Of a DNA stretch of 29,859 bases, positions 15,638 to 24,000 are shown piece after piece. Below the pieces are notes generated by a model. The model did not search any database. It had not been told where the DNA came from and was given only the letters and a program-made list of their open reading frames with translations. The stretch covers positions 1-29,859 of the forward strand of contig CAZFEC010000041.1 in the NCBI GenBank assembly GCA_964517435.1, given 5' to 3'. The stretch's first letter is position 1. Every line of letters starts with the position of its first letter. The position numbers and the translations under genes are program-made. The DNA comes from BS150m-G50 sp964517435. Lineage in GTDB: Bacteria > CAIWAD01 > BS150m-G50.

Positions 15638-15877
15638 TCATAGCAGTGGAATAATTTTCCGGGTTATCTCGCCGGGAGTCGGAAAGCGACCCGTCTCATA
15701 CTTGGTGTAGAGCAGGTTACCGTCCAGTGCGACATCAAAGACGCCGTTCCCGCTGGGGATCTGCTCGATTTCAATCTTCACACCCCGCTCCCGCTGGAAG
15801 CGGCTGATTTCATCAGACACAACCTGTGCCTGCGGTTGGTAGTTTCAAGCGCTGCAGTAGGTAATCGTCAGTTTCAT
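15638..15877 (-). CDS. SelW-like (Rdx family) selenoprotein with in-frame TGA
   Basis: A small thioredoxin-fold protein of the SelW/SelT/SelH (Rdx) family, predicted to use a CxxU redox motif. From ATG 15877 (AGGAGC 5 nt upstream) the frame reads MKLTITYC-S-A-U, with TGA at 15847-15845 as codon 11, and continues in frame through NYQPQAQVVSDEISRF to the family ending GVFDVALDGNLLYTKY and GRFPTPGEI, stopping after 79 residues. Without read-through only a 60-residue fragment from an internal GTG would remain, lacking the active site. Cys8 and Sec11 fall where family members have CxxC or CxxU. A hairpin just after the TGA fits the bacterial insertion element. The gene lies 46 bp after the exonuclease. 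Disruption by a real stop is the alternative, but the intact frame, start and ribosome site argue against it. Confidence 0.8.
15816..15844 (-). promoter_or_regulatory. Candidate bacterial SECIS element
   Basis: On the minus-strand RNA, GGCACA (15830-15825), loop GGU (15824-15822) and UGUGUC (15821-15816) form a 6-bp stem with one G-U pair. The loop begins 20 nt after the UGA, and its first two bases are G. This meets the published pattern for bacterial selenocysteine insertion elements: a short loop with G in the first two positions, about 16-37 nt from the UGA. The hairpin sits inside the coding sequence, as expected in bacteria. Confidence 0.6.
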
Positions 15878-15923
15878 CCAAAGCTCCTATATCAACAATC
15901 CAGGTTTGTATCACAGTCAGGTT

Positions 15924-16655
15924 TCAGCCGGCCGTCAACCAGGGCATGGCGTAATTCACGCGACGGTACAGCTGCCAGGTGGCCAGCACATCGCGCAGAT
16001 TGTAGGCCGCGATTTCCGCGATGCGCCCCTCCCGCCAGTAGTCGGCGACTTCCGCGCCGGTGATGCCCTGCTCCTTGGGATTGAGGGCGCCGGTGGCCTC
16101 AGCCCAGGTCTCCAGGTTGAACCTGCGGCTGGCTCCGAAGAAGGTCAGCACCTCGAGCAGATCGTAGTGCGACTTCAATCCGTAATAGCGGGAGGGCATC
16201 AGGTCCCGGCTGGCGCGCACACCATGTATCACGGACCGCTGCAGGAGAAACGGGGCGTCGAAGCCGCGTCCGTTGAAGGTGATAATCCGATCGTAGGCTG
16301 CGATTCCCTTCCAGAAGGTCTCCAGCATCTGTTTTTCATCGCCGCCGATCGGCTCGCGCAGCCGTACTCCCTCCTCCGGCGCTTCCAGTGCCGCGATGTT
16401 CCCGCCGCGGTTATTGTAGATGATGGTGGCTTCTCCTGCCGTCTCGCCGGCAGGTGTCTGCGGCGCGGTATCATCCGGTTTAAAGAGCGCGATCGAGATT
16501 ATCTCGCCGAAAGGTGCCCAGAGACCGGTCTTTCGCTTGGTCTCCTCCCGTTCCGCCTCGGTTTCATTCCAACGCAGCAGATAAGCCTGGGTTCGCTCGG
16601 GCAGTTGCTCGAAAGGAACGCCGGCGGTTTCTATGTCCAGCACAATGAGCTTCAA
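15924..16655 (-). CDS. PolB-type 3'-5' exonuclease (DnaQ-like superfamily)
   Basis: A predicted nuclease of the family related to DNA polymerase B exonuclease domains (Pfam DNA_pol_B_exo2 type), likely acting on DNA or RNA 3' ends with two metal ions. Motif Exo I is VLDIETAG (Asp and Glu within the first ten residues), Exo II is IITFNGRGFDAPFL, and Exo III is YNLRDVLATWQLY near the end, with the Tyr and Asp ligands present. At 243 residues it is complete. The start is TTG 16655, with GGGAG (16661-16665) 5 nt upstream and the Exo I motif immediately following. It heads the minus-strand run exonuclease - selenoprotein - protease, divergent from the YgfK-like gene. Confidence 0.88.
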   Translation of the reverse strand: MKLIVLDIETAGVPFEQLPERTQAYLLRWNETEAEREETKRKTGLWAPFGEIISIALFKPDDTAPQTPAGETAGEATIIYNNRGGNIAALEAPEEGVRLREPIGGDEKQMLETFWKGIAAYDRIITFNGRGFDAPFLLQRSVIHGVRASRDLMPSRYYGLKSHYDLLEVLTFFGASRRFNLETWAEATGALNPKEQGITGAEVADYWREGRIAEIAAYNLRDVLATWQLYRRVNYAMPWLTAG

Positions 16656-16799
16656 ACGGACTCCCGGGCGCGTGAATGGTCGTTGGGATGTGTAATATGA
16701 CTAAGACGGTAGTAAACATTATGCCAATGCCAGCTAGGAAAGTCTGTTCGAGCACAATTCCAGAGCATTGGTTTATAAAATTGCTGCTGAGAGTGTGGA

Positions 16800-16829
16800 T
16801 TGACTCGGATATTGTTCCCTAGCAATAAT
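16800..16829 (+). promoter_or_regulatory. Candidate promoter of the YgfK-like operon
   Basis: TTGACT (16800-16805), an 18-bp spacer and AATAAT (16824-16829) resemble a sigma-70 promoter inside a conspicuously AT-rich patch between divergent genes. Transcription would start near 16836 and leave a leader of about 100 nt before the ATG at 16939. Confidence 0.5.
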
Positions 16830-16853
16830 ATATGTTAAGAATATCTCACTTTA

Positions 16854-16877
16854 GCAAGCGGGTGGTGGTCCGCTTGC
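16854..16877 (+). promoter_or_regulatory. Leader hairpin upstream of the YgfK-like gene
   Basis: GCAAGCGG (16854-16861) and CCGCTTGC (16870-16877) form a perfect 8-bp stem with loop GTGGTGGT. It falls within the predicted leader, about 60 nt before the ATG. It could be an operator or RNA control element; I do not recognise a riboswitch class. Confidence 0.45.
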
Positions 16878-16938
16878 ATGTTCGGCGTCGGCTGGCTACT
16901 TTGGTGCAACTTTGTATCACGTTTGGAAGAGCAGACGC

Positions 16939-19900
16939 ATGAACACGGCCACCGATCGCCTGCAGCCGGTCTCCCCGCAACAACTGCTGCGCTGGATCCG
17001 TGACGAACACCGGTTGCACGGCTCCGTTTTCGGGATCCCGGCCGACGTTTTCTATCGTCCCGAATCCAACACCTGGAGCTGGGCGGGCTGTGAATGCGCT
17101 CTGCCACTGGGTCCCGCCGCCGGGCCGCACACACAGCTGGCGCAGAACATCATCGCCGCCTATCTCTGCGGTGGTCGTTTCTTCGAGTTGAAGACCGTTC
17201 AGAAGCAGGATCAGCTCGAGATCACCAAGCCCTGTATCGACGGAGAGGATGAGTGCTACAACAGCGAGTGGTCGACCGAACTCTCGCTGGAACAGGCCTG
17301 GACTGAGTACGCCAAGGCCTGGCTGCTGCTGCCGCTGTTGAAGTCGTTCTTCCGGCTCGGTGACCACCCCCGGCCAGATCACATCTTCAACTTGAGCGTC
17401 GGTTACGATCTGGCCGGCATTCAATCCCCCGGCGTCGACGCTTTCATCGAGGGGATGTCTCACGCGGATGCCTTTCCCCGCTGGAACGAACTGCGTGATA
17501 CAATCGCCGGGGAACTCCACGACGGCGGCTGGTCGACCAGGCAGGTGGCGGATTGGCGGGACGCCGTCCGGAGCAGCGGTTCCCGGCTGAGCGACTCGAT
17601 CACCCTCTCCACCATGCACGGCTGCCCGCCGGAGGAGATCGAAGCGATCGCTCGCTACCTGCTGGAAGAGAAAAAGCTGCACACCTACATCAAGCTGAAT
17701 CCCACGCTGCTGGGGGAACAGGCAGTCCGTCGTCTGCTCACCGACTGCGGTTTCGGTTACCTCGAGTTGAAGGGTGAGACTTTCGCGAACGATCTCGGGT
17801 ATGAGGCCGGCGTGGCGATGTTGCGGCGGCTGCAGGGGTACGCGCGTGAGAAGAGTCTGTTGTTCGGTGTCAAGCTGAGCAATACGCTGCCGGTCGTGAA
17901 CCGGCGGGGAATACTACCGGGCGAGGAGGTCTACCTGTCCGGGCGGGCGCTGCATCCCCTCACGCTGCAGCTGGCTGCCCGCCTGGCGGCGGAGTTCGAG
18001 GGTGAGCTGCCGATTTCCTTTGCCGGCGGCGCCTCCGCACTTAACCTGGCAGAGTTGCTGGCGACCGGCATTCAACCGGTAACGGTGGTGACCGACCTGC
18101 TCAAGCCGGGCGGTTACCTGCGACTGCGCCGGATGGCGGAAGCAGCCCAGTCGCAACTCGACGCCGGCCTGCCGGAGCGGATCGATCCCGACGCTGTCTC
18201 ACGCCTGGCCGAAGCAAGCGTCTCGCGACCCGCCGCGCAGAAATCGCTCTGGGACGAGCGTCCGTCCGCCTTCGCTACCGCTCTGCCCTGGTTCGACTGC
18301 CGCATCACGCCCTGTCGCGAAGGTTGCCCGATTCAGCAGGACATCCCGGGCTACATCCGGCTGCTGGAGCAGGGACGCGCCGCGGATGCGCTGGCACTGA
18401 TCCTGGCAACCAATCCCCTGCCGCATATAACCGGCTACATCTGTGACCATATCTGCACCGCCAAGTGCACCCGACGCTACTACGACGAACCGGTCCTGAT
18501 CCGCGACATCAAGCGGCTGGCGGCGGAAGCAGCCGCAGACACCCTCCTGCCGGAGTTGACGGTCCCGCCACCGTCATCCGCTTCGCCGGTGGCGGTCATC
18601 GGCGCCGGACCCGCGGGTCTGGCCGCCGCGTCGTTCCTACGGCGGACCGGCGTTCCGGTAACCCTTTTTGAGCAACGGGAACGTCCCGGCGGTGTGGTCC
18701 AGCATGTCATTCCCTCTTTCCGGCTGCCGGAGGAGGCGATCAACCGCGATCTGTGTTTCCTGGAGCGCCTGGGAGTTGAGTTCGTCTTCGAAGCGGATCC
18801 CGCCCTCGATCTCGACAGGTTGCGGGCGGAGGGTTTCGATCGGGTGGTGCTGGCGGTGGGAGCGGAAGCGAGCCGGCCCCTGGAGCTGGAGGGCGACTCC
18901 GACGTGATACACGACGCCCTGTCCTTTCTCGCCGCTTTCCGCCACGATCCGGAGCGACCGCGGCTGGGCAGGCGGGTAGCGGTTATCGGCGGTGGCAACT
19001 CCGCCATGGATAGTGCCCGCGCCGCCCTCCGGGTACCTGGGGTGGAGGAGGTTACGATTATCTACCGGCGCACCGCCGCGCAAATGCCGGCCGACCGGGA
19101 GGAATTCCTCGCTGCCCGGACGGAAGGAATCGGCTGGCGTGAGTTGCTCGCGCCGGTCGCTTTGAAGGCGGGGAGGCTCAGCTGCCAACCGTTGCGGCTT
19201 ACCACCCCGGACGCCGACGGACGCCCCGGTGTGGAACCGGCTTCGGAGCCGCCATTGACACTGCCCTGCGACACGGTGATCGTCGCCGTCGGCGAGGTGG
19301 TGAACAGCGACACGCCGCTACTCAGGGGGGTAACGTTGACGCCGGCAGGCGCGATCGCGGTGGATCCGGAGACGCTGGCTACCAGCCGCGAAGGTGTATT
19401 CGCGGTGGGCGACGCCAGGCGCGGCCCGGCCACTGTCGTCGAGGCGATCGCCGACGGACGCCGGGCGGCGGAATCGATCCTGAAAGAGCTGGATCTCACC
19501 TCATCGCCTTATGCCACCGTGGCGCCGGCGGCCGTCCCGGAACCAGCGGAGCTGAACCGGCGTCGCGTCGCGCCGGCACCGGCCGGAACGACACCGTTGA
19601 CGGAGGCGACGCTGCGTCAGGAAGCGAGTCGCTGCCTGGCCTGCGACCAGCTCTGCAACCGTTGCGTGGATGTCTGCCCGAACCGCGCCAATGTCGCCAT
19701 CGACGTCAGCCGGGAGGACGTTTTCCGGGATCACTTCCAGATCCTGCACCTGGAGGGTCTCTGCAATGAGTGCGGTAACTGCGTCACCTTCTGTCCGCAC
19801 GCCGGGGCGCCCTGGCGCGAGAAGCCCACGTTGTACAGCAGTACGGATACTTTCGCCGCCTCAACCGGCAACGGTTTCCTTCCGCTGGGCTCAGCGACGG

Positions 19901-20100
19901 GCAGCAACCGCAACTACCGGCTCCGGCTCGGAACCCATGCCGGCGAACTGACCCTGAAGGCCGACGGTACGCCGCTGGCAGCGGACGCGGCTGAGCAGCT
20001 GCTCGCGCTGCCGCCCGGAGCCGCCTGGCTGAAGCTGCTGCAAATCGTACAGACTGACTACGCTTACCTGCTGCAGGCAGGCGAGAAGGAGACCGGATGA
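16939..20100 (+). CDS. ygfK: YgfK-like Fe-S flavoprotein (putative selenate reductase subunit family)
   Basis: A cytoplasmic NAD(P)H-dependent electron-transfer protein resembling E. coli YgfK, a family predicted as a subunit of selenium-linked molybdenum enzymes. Numbering from the frame start at 16912, residues ~15-410 form a TIM-barrel-like domain (GCECALPLGPAAGP, ITLSTMHGCPPEEIE, SISFAGGASALN-like segment). Next is a glutamate-synthase small-subunit-like Fe-S region with Cys 463/468/472 and 511/515/519, an FAD site VAVIGAGPAGLAAASF (~560), an NADPH site RRVAVIGGGNSAMD (~687) and FAVGDARRGPATVVEAI (~830). Two C-terminal Fe-S motifs follow, CLACDQLCNRCVDVCP and CNECGNCVTFCP. I start at ATG 16939 after GGAAGAG; the upstream MYHVWKSRR is a TGTATCAC word. 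The stop overlaps the next gene. No molybdenum hydroxylase gene is in view. Confidence 0.85.
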   Translation: MNTATDRLQPVSPQQLLRWIRDEHRLHGSVFGIPADVFYRPESNTWSWAGCECALPLGPAAGPHTQLAQNIIAAYLCGGRFFELKTVQKQDQLEITKPCIDGEDECYNSEWSTELSLEQAWTEYAKAWLLLPLLKSFFRLGDHPRPDHIFNLSVGYDLAGIQSPGVDAFIEGMSHADAFPRWNELRDTIAGELHDGGWSTRQVADWRDAVRSSGSRLSDSITLSTMHGCPPEEIEAIARYLLEEKKLHTYIKLNPTLLGEQAVRRLLTDCGFGYLELKGETFANDLGYEAGVAMLRRLQGYAREKSLLFGVKLSNTLPVVNRRGILPGEEVYLSGRALHPLTLQLAARLAAEFEGELPISFAGGASALNLAELLATGIQPVTVVTDLLKPGGYLRLRRMAEAAQSQLDAGLPERIDPDAVSRLAEASVSRPAAQKSLWDERPSAFATALPWFDCRITPCREGCPIQQDIPGYIRLLEQGRAADALALILATNPLPHITGYICDHICTAKCTRRYYDEPVLIRDIKRLAAEAAADTLLPELTVPPPSSASPVAVIGAGPAGLAAASFLRRTGVPVTLFEQRERPGGVVQHVIPSFRLPEEAINRDLCFLERLGVEFVFEADPALDLDRLRAEGFDRVVLAVGAEASRPLELEGDSDVIHDALSFLAAFRHDPERPRLGRRVAVIGGGNSAMDSARAALRVPGVEEVTIIYRRTAAQMPADREEFLAARTEGIGWRELLAPVALKAGRLSCQPLRLTTPDADGRPGVEPASEPPLTLPCDTVIVAVGEVVNSDTPLLRGVTLTPAGAIAVDPETLATSREGVFAVGDARRGPATVVEAIADGRRAAESILKELDLTSSPYATVAPAAVPEPAELNRRRVAPAPAGTTPLTEATLRQEASRCLACDQLCNRCVDVCPNRANVAIDVSREDVFRDHFQILHLEGLCNECGNCVTFCPHAGAPWREKPTLYSSTDTFAASTGNGFLPLGSATGSNRNYRLRLGTHAGELTLKADGTPLAADAAEQLLALPPGAAWLKLLQIVQTDYAYLLQAGEKETG

Positions 20101-20933
20101 GTGGTATCACGTTTTTCGGAACCGGCCGCCTGGCGGAGGTGCTCGCGTTTTACAGAGACCGGGTCGGCATGTCGCTGCTGCTGGAGCAGGCGGACTGCGT
20201 ATTGCTACAACATGGCAATCTGGCGCTGGGGTTCTGCCGGCGGGAGTCGATCGAAACGGGAGGGATCCTCTGCTTCGTCTATCCGTCGCCGGCCGCGGTC
20301 GATGAGATGTATCACAATTTCCGGGCGGAAGCGGAAACGGAACCACGCGCCAACGAGCGCTATGGCATTTATCACTTTTTCGCCCGCGATCCGGAGGGCA
20401 GGCGGCTGGAGTTCCAGTGTTTCGACAACGCCCTGCCCGACCTGGACAGCGGCCCGGAGCTGTTGACCGGGCGCCGCAGCATCAGGATCTTCCGTGAGAC
20501 AATGCCCGACGCCAGCACGATCGACCGGCTGCTGGAGCTTGTCCGCTGGGCACCCTCCTCCCGCAACCGGCAACCCTGCACCTTTACTTTCATCAAAAAC
20601 CGGGAGCGGTTGTCCGCCCTGGCGGCGGTCCGCCCCCCCGGCAGCGATCCGATCGCACGGGCACCGCTGGCGGTGGCGATATCCGCCGATCCGGCGGTAA
20701 CCAGGCGCGTGGAGCAGGACGGTTGCATCGCCGCGACCTACCTGTTGCTTGCCGCCCGGTCGCTGGGACTGGGAACCTGCTGGATCGCCGCCATGGACCG
20801 CAACAGCGTCAAGGAGATCCTCGAGCTGCCCCGGGAGCACTACGTCGCCACGGTTACTCCACTTGGAATTCCGGCGGAAGTGCCGGCCGCTCCCGCCCGC
20901 AAGCCAGCGTCGGAACTGGTACGCTGGTTGTAA
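20097..20933 (+). CDS. VOC (glyoxalase-like) - nitroreductase fusion protein
   Basis: Two recognisable domains in one 278-residue chain. Residues ~1-112 resemble a single VOC/glyoxalase module (LAEVLAFYRDRVGMSLLLE, then IYHFFARDPEGRRLEFQCF), but the usual first metal-binding His near the start is absent (ITFFGTG), so its metal chemistry is doubtful. Residues ~122-278 are a compact FMN nitroreductase (RRSIRIFRE, RWAPSSRNRQPCTF, CWIAAMDRNSVKEIL, VATVTPLGIPAE). The ATG overlaps the YgfK-like stop by ATGA, with AAGGAG upstream, so the two are coupled. Partnership with an NAD(P)H:Fe-S flavoprotein suggests the nitroreductase may receive electrons from it or share its substrate; this is inference. 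The fusion order VOC then nitroreductase is not one I know as common. Confidence 0.82.
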   Translation: MSGITFFGTGRLAEVLAFYRDRVGMSLLLEQADCVLLQHGNLALGFCRRESIETGGILCFVYPSPAAVDEMYHNFRAEAETEPRANERYGIYHFFARDPEGRRLEFQCFDNALPDLDSGPELLTGRRSIRIFRETMPDASTIDRLLELVRWAPSSRNRQPCTFTFIKNRERLSALAAVRPPGSDPIARAPLAVAISADPAVTRRVEQDGCIAATYLLLAARSLGLGTCWIAAMDRNSVKEILELPREHYVATVTPLGIPAEVPAAPARKPASELVRWL

Positions 20934-20942
20934 GTGTGGTCC

Positions 20943-20962
20943 GGTGGGCGCGACCGCCCGCC
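20943..20962 (+). terminator. GC-rich hairpin between convergent genes
   Basis: GGTGGGCG and CGCCCGCC pair over 8 bp with one G-T and loop CGAC, 9 bp after the stop of the fusion gene. Only TTT follows a few bases later, so termination is plausible but weakly supported. The gene on the other strand ends at 21055. Confidence 0.4.
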
Positions 20963-21054
20963 GTTTGTGGCAAGAGGGATTGCCAGGTGGGAACCGGCCC
21001 TGACGGCGTCGGCAACCGGGCCGGGTGCAAGGAGAGATGGGACGGCAGTGGCGG

Positions 21055-24000
21055 CTACTTCAGGTAGCTGATCTTCCTGACCGCGCGCTGTTCGCCGGCG
21101 GCCAATTGCAGGAAATAGATACCCGCGGACAGTTCAGTTGCCGGGATCCATTCCAGACGGTGGTTGCCCGCCGGGAAGCGCTCCGCCGTGAGCTGTGCCA
21201 CCACCTGCCCCCGGAGGTTATACACGGTCAGGTCGACCGCCTCCGGCCGTGACAGCTCGAACTCAATCGTGATCACAGGATTGAACGGATTGGGGTAGGC
21301 GCTCAAAAGGGTGCATACCGCAGGCGTGGACCGCGTAGATACGCTGAGCAGCTCCCCGGTGACCTCCACCCAACTGTAGGGCGGGCAGCCGAAAGTGCCG
21401 TCGCCCAGCCGGAACTCGCAGGCCGGTTCCAGTTCGCCCTCCGCAGCCGACCAGACATGCAGTAGGATAACATGGCCCGGTGCAAAACCGGAGAGATCCC
21501 GGGCGGGATCCACCCGCCAGGCGGTGAGTGCCAGCCGCTCACCCTGGTAGACGGCGGCGCCGACGCAGAGATCACCATCGAACACGGCCACCTCGTCACC
21601 GGCGGTCAGACAAGCATATGCGGCCGGCAGCTGATCGACAATCAGCGCGTAGGGCTGACCGGTCGGCGGCACCGGCGAAAAGTAGGCGAGTGAAGGCGTG
21701 ACGACTGCCGGAGCCGTGCGGACGGGCCGGCCACCGGGATGCTCACGCGCCCGGCCACTGTAACTGAACTGCAGATTCTCCGTCACGATCATCCTGTAGC
21801 CTTCGCCCGGTGTGAGGTTCCCGATGGTATTCACCGCCAGCGGCGGTATCCAGAGCCGCCCGTCGTCGGCCTGCACGATTACAATTTCCGGTTCGATCTC
21901 AGCCAGGGCGTCGACGATCGGCTCTTCCGTCAGGAAGGGGTAACCCACCCAGTTCCAGGGCCCCGCTTCCAGCGAGTAGACCGTCTCCGGTGGCAGCGGC
22001 GGACCGACGACGGTCAGGGTATCCGCGGCGTCGACGTAGAGATAGTACCCTTCCGTTGGATCAATTTCCCCGATGGTATCGATGTAGGGCGGCAGGTAGA
22101 TGCCGCCGTCGGCGGCGTAGGCGATCATCAGCTCCGACAGGGGGCCGAACAGCGCCGCCGCGGTAAGCTGGTCAGGCAGCAGCGGCAGGGAGATCAGTTC
22201 AAAGCGGCCGGCGGCAATCGCGATCCGGATCGTATCGTCCGGCACGGTGACGACCGTCAGCGCGAGCGGAATCGTCACTGTCCCCGCGTCGGGATCATTG
22301 GAATTGAGCAGCAGGTCGGCGCTGTAGTCACCCGGCGCGACCGCCGCTCCGGAGAAGGTCAACGTCACCGGCAACTCTTCGCCGGGCGCCACCGTACCGG
22401 CGAAGACACTCAGCTGCAGCCAGTCCGGCAGTTCCAGCTCCGCGAGCGAGAGTACACCGGTGACCTGGTGCGGATCCGCGCCGTAACCGTCGCCGGTGAC
22501 CGTGTAGGGGAGATTGAGCGTACCGCTCTGCTGGGGCGCGATCTCGATCTCGACGAACGCGGTCACGGTTTCGCCGGGGTAAACATTCCCCCGCCCGCCG
22601 TTCGCATCGCTCCAGGTGACCTCCACTCCGTTGCCGGTGGCGTTATCGGTCACCAGCGGTCCGCCGCCGCCACCCTCGAAGTCGCCGCTGGCGAGCAGGT
22701 TCACCCAGTAGGGAAAATCGAGACTGACGCCGGTCAACCATTCATCGTCCAGGCTGGCGTTATAGAGGCTGAGAATCAGCGTCATGGTGGTGCCGGCCTG
22801 ATAGAGGGGAGGATCGCAGCTCAGGAAAGTGCCGGTGATATCCCGCCCGGCCCGCACGCAGTCGAAACTGAATTCCAACACACCCTCACCGATGTTGCCG
22901 ATGGTGAGTTGTTCGTTCCAGGTGTGGCCGCTGTTGACGGTCACTTCGAAACTTTCCGGCGCGACCACCAGCTCGGGAAAGACCATACCGAGCGGTTCGA
23001 TATCCAGGATGGCGCCCTGGAAGTTGTTGAAGGTGTAACCGCCGGGATTGAGGTTGTTCAGGTAGTAGTAACCGTTGTAAAAGCCGGACCAGCCCCAGTT
23101 GAAGTGGAAGTGGTCGTTGCCCTCGTAACCGTCGCAGACGAAGGCGTGTCCACCGCTGTCGCCGTGTCCGCGGTAGACCATGGGATGGCCGCTGTCCAGC
23201 TGTTCCCGCAACATACCGTCCCAGACGGAGTCGGCGTAGTCGTCCCGGTTGTAGTAATGACAGACCGGATCGTAACCGAAGTACTGCGGCAGGATGTTGG
23301 CTACGTTCGAGGTGTAGGCGCCGGACCCGTAGGGCCCGTAGTCCATGTTCAGCGCAACGCCGAGGTGGAACATCAGCAGCGCTACGGCGGGGCTGGAACT
23401 GTGGTCCGGCATCGCGAGCCAGTTATAGGTAGTGGCGCCGAAGTCGGCGGTGAGCCATCCGTAGGCCGGGTGGTAGTAGGTGTGGGAACCGGTGCCCTGC
23501 AGCGGCGAGTCCCAGTACTTCATCACCTGGGCGGCGGCGGTGGCGACGCAACCGGCGTAGACATGTCCGCCCGGGCCCTCAGGATCCTCGGGGCATTCCG
23601 AATTATAGGGATAGTTCTGGTCCCAGGTGGTTGCCAGCAGCGGCGCGACATCGCGGTCGCGTTGCCAGTGGGAAAAATCGCGGCTCAGGATAGCGTCCCA
23701 GAGGGGGCGGGTGTCCCGGTTGCCGGTCTGCTGACGGATCGCCGCGGCGATCTGGACGCGGTAGCCGCGGAGCCACTCCGCCAGGGCGGGATTGGTCACC
23801 GGTGCGGCGACCCGGTTGGTGGGGGAGTAACCGAGGATCGGCGGTAGGGCATCGTCGGCGGGAGTAATCACGAAGCCCCCGGCGGGGAAGGTATACAGGT
23901 AGTACACCGGCAGGCCGTCCTGAAAGATCTCCTCAACCGTCGCTGGATCAGGCGCGGGCGTATCAGGCGCCAGACACCGACCGGCGTACCAGTTGCCGGC

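Larger units (their letters stand above)
8344..20315. repeat. Dispersed over-represented word GTATCAC (consensus TGTATCACG), 22 copies
   Basis: Exact GTATCAC or its complement begins at 8344, 8724, 9119, 9355, 10269(-), 11090(-), 11947, 13090, 13348(-), 13533, 13628, 13873, 15092(-), 15374(-), 15542(-), 15908, 16226, 16914, 17495(-), 18904(-), 20104 and 20309. Fourteen of the 22 are preceded by T, and G or A usually follows. Within genes it is read in all codon phases (Tyr-His, Ile-Thr, Asp-Thr, Val-Ile, Val-Ser), and three copies are intergenic, so the word rather than a peptide is repeated. The rest of the window has one copy, at 3988. About 1.5 copies would be expected by chance in this block with equal base use. 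Confidence 0.8.

Noticed and set aside
15638..15820. A 60-residue protein starting at an internal GTG
   Set aside because: It lacks the redox motif, while a better ATG and ribosome site exist upstream of an in-frame TGA; treated as a selenoprotein instead.
8344..20315. GTATCAC as the recognition site of the R-M enzyme in this window
   Set aside because: Restriction sites are normally avoided rather than enriched, and nothing in the protein indicates this sequence; kept only as a testable idea.
21739..23847. A 702-codon plus-strand frame (and a similar 709-codon one at 24277-26406)
   Set aside because: Both lie opposite well-supported secreted proteins and have Arg/His/Val-rich shadow composition and no domain.
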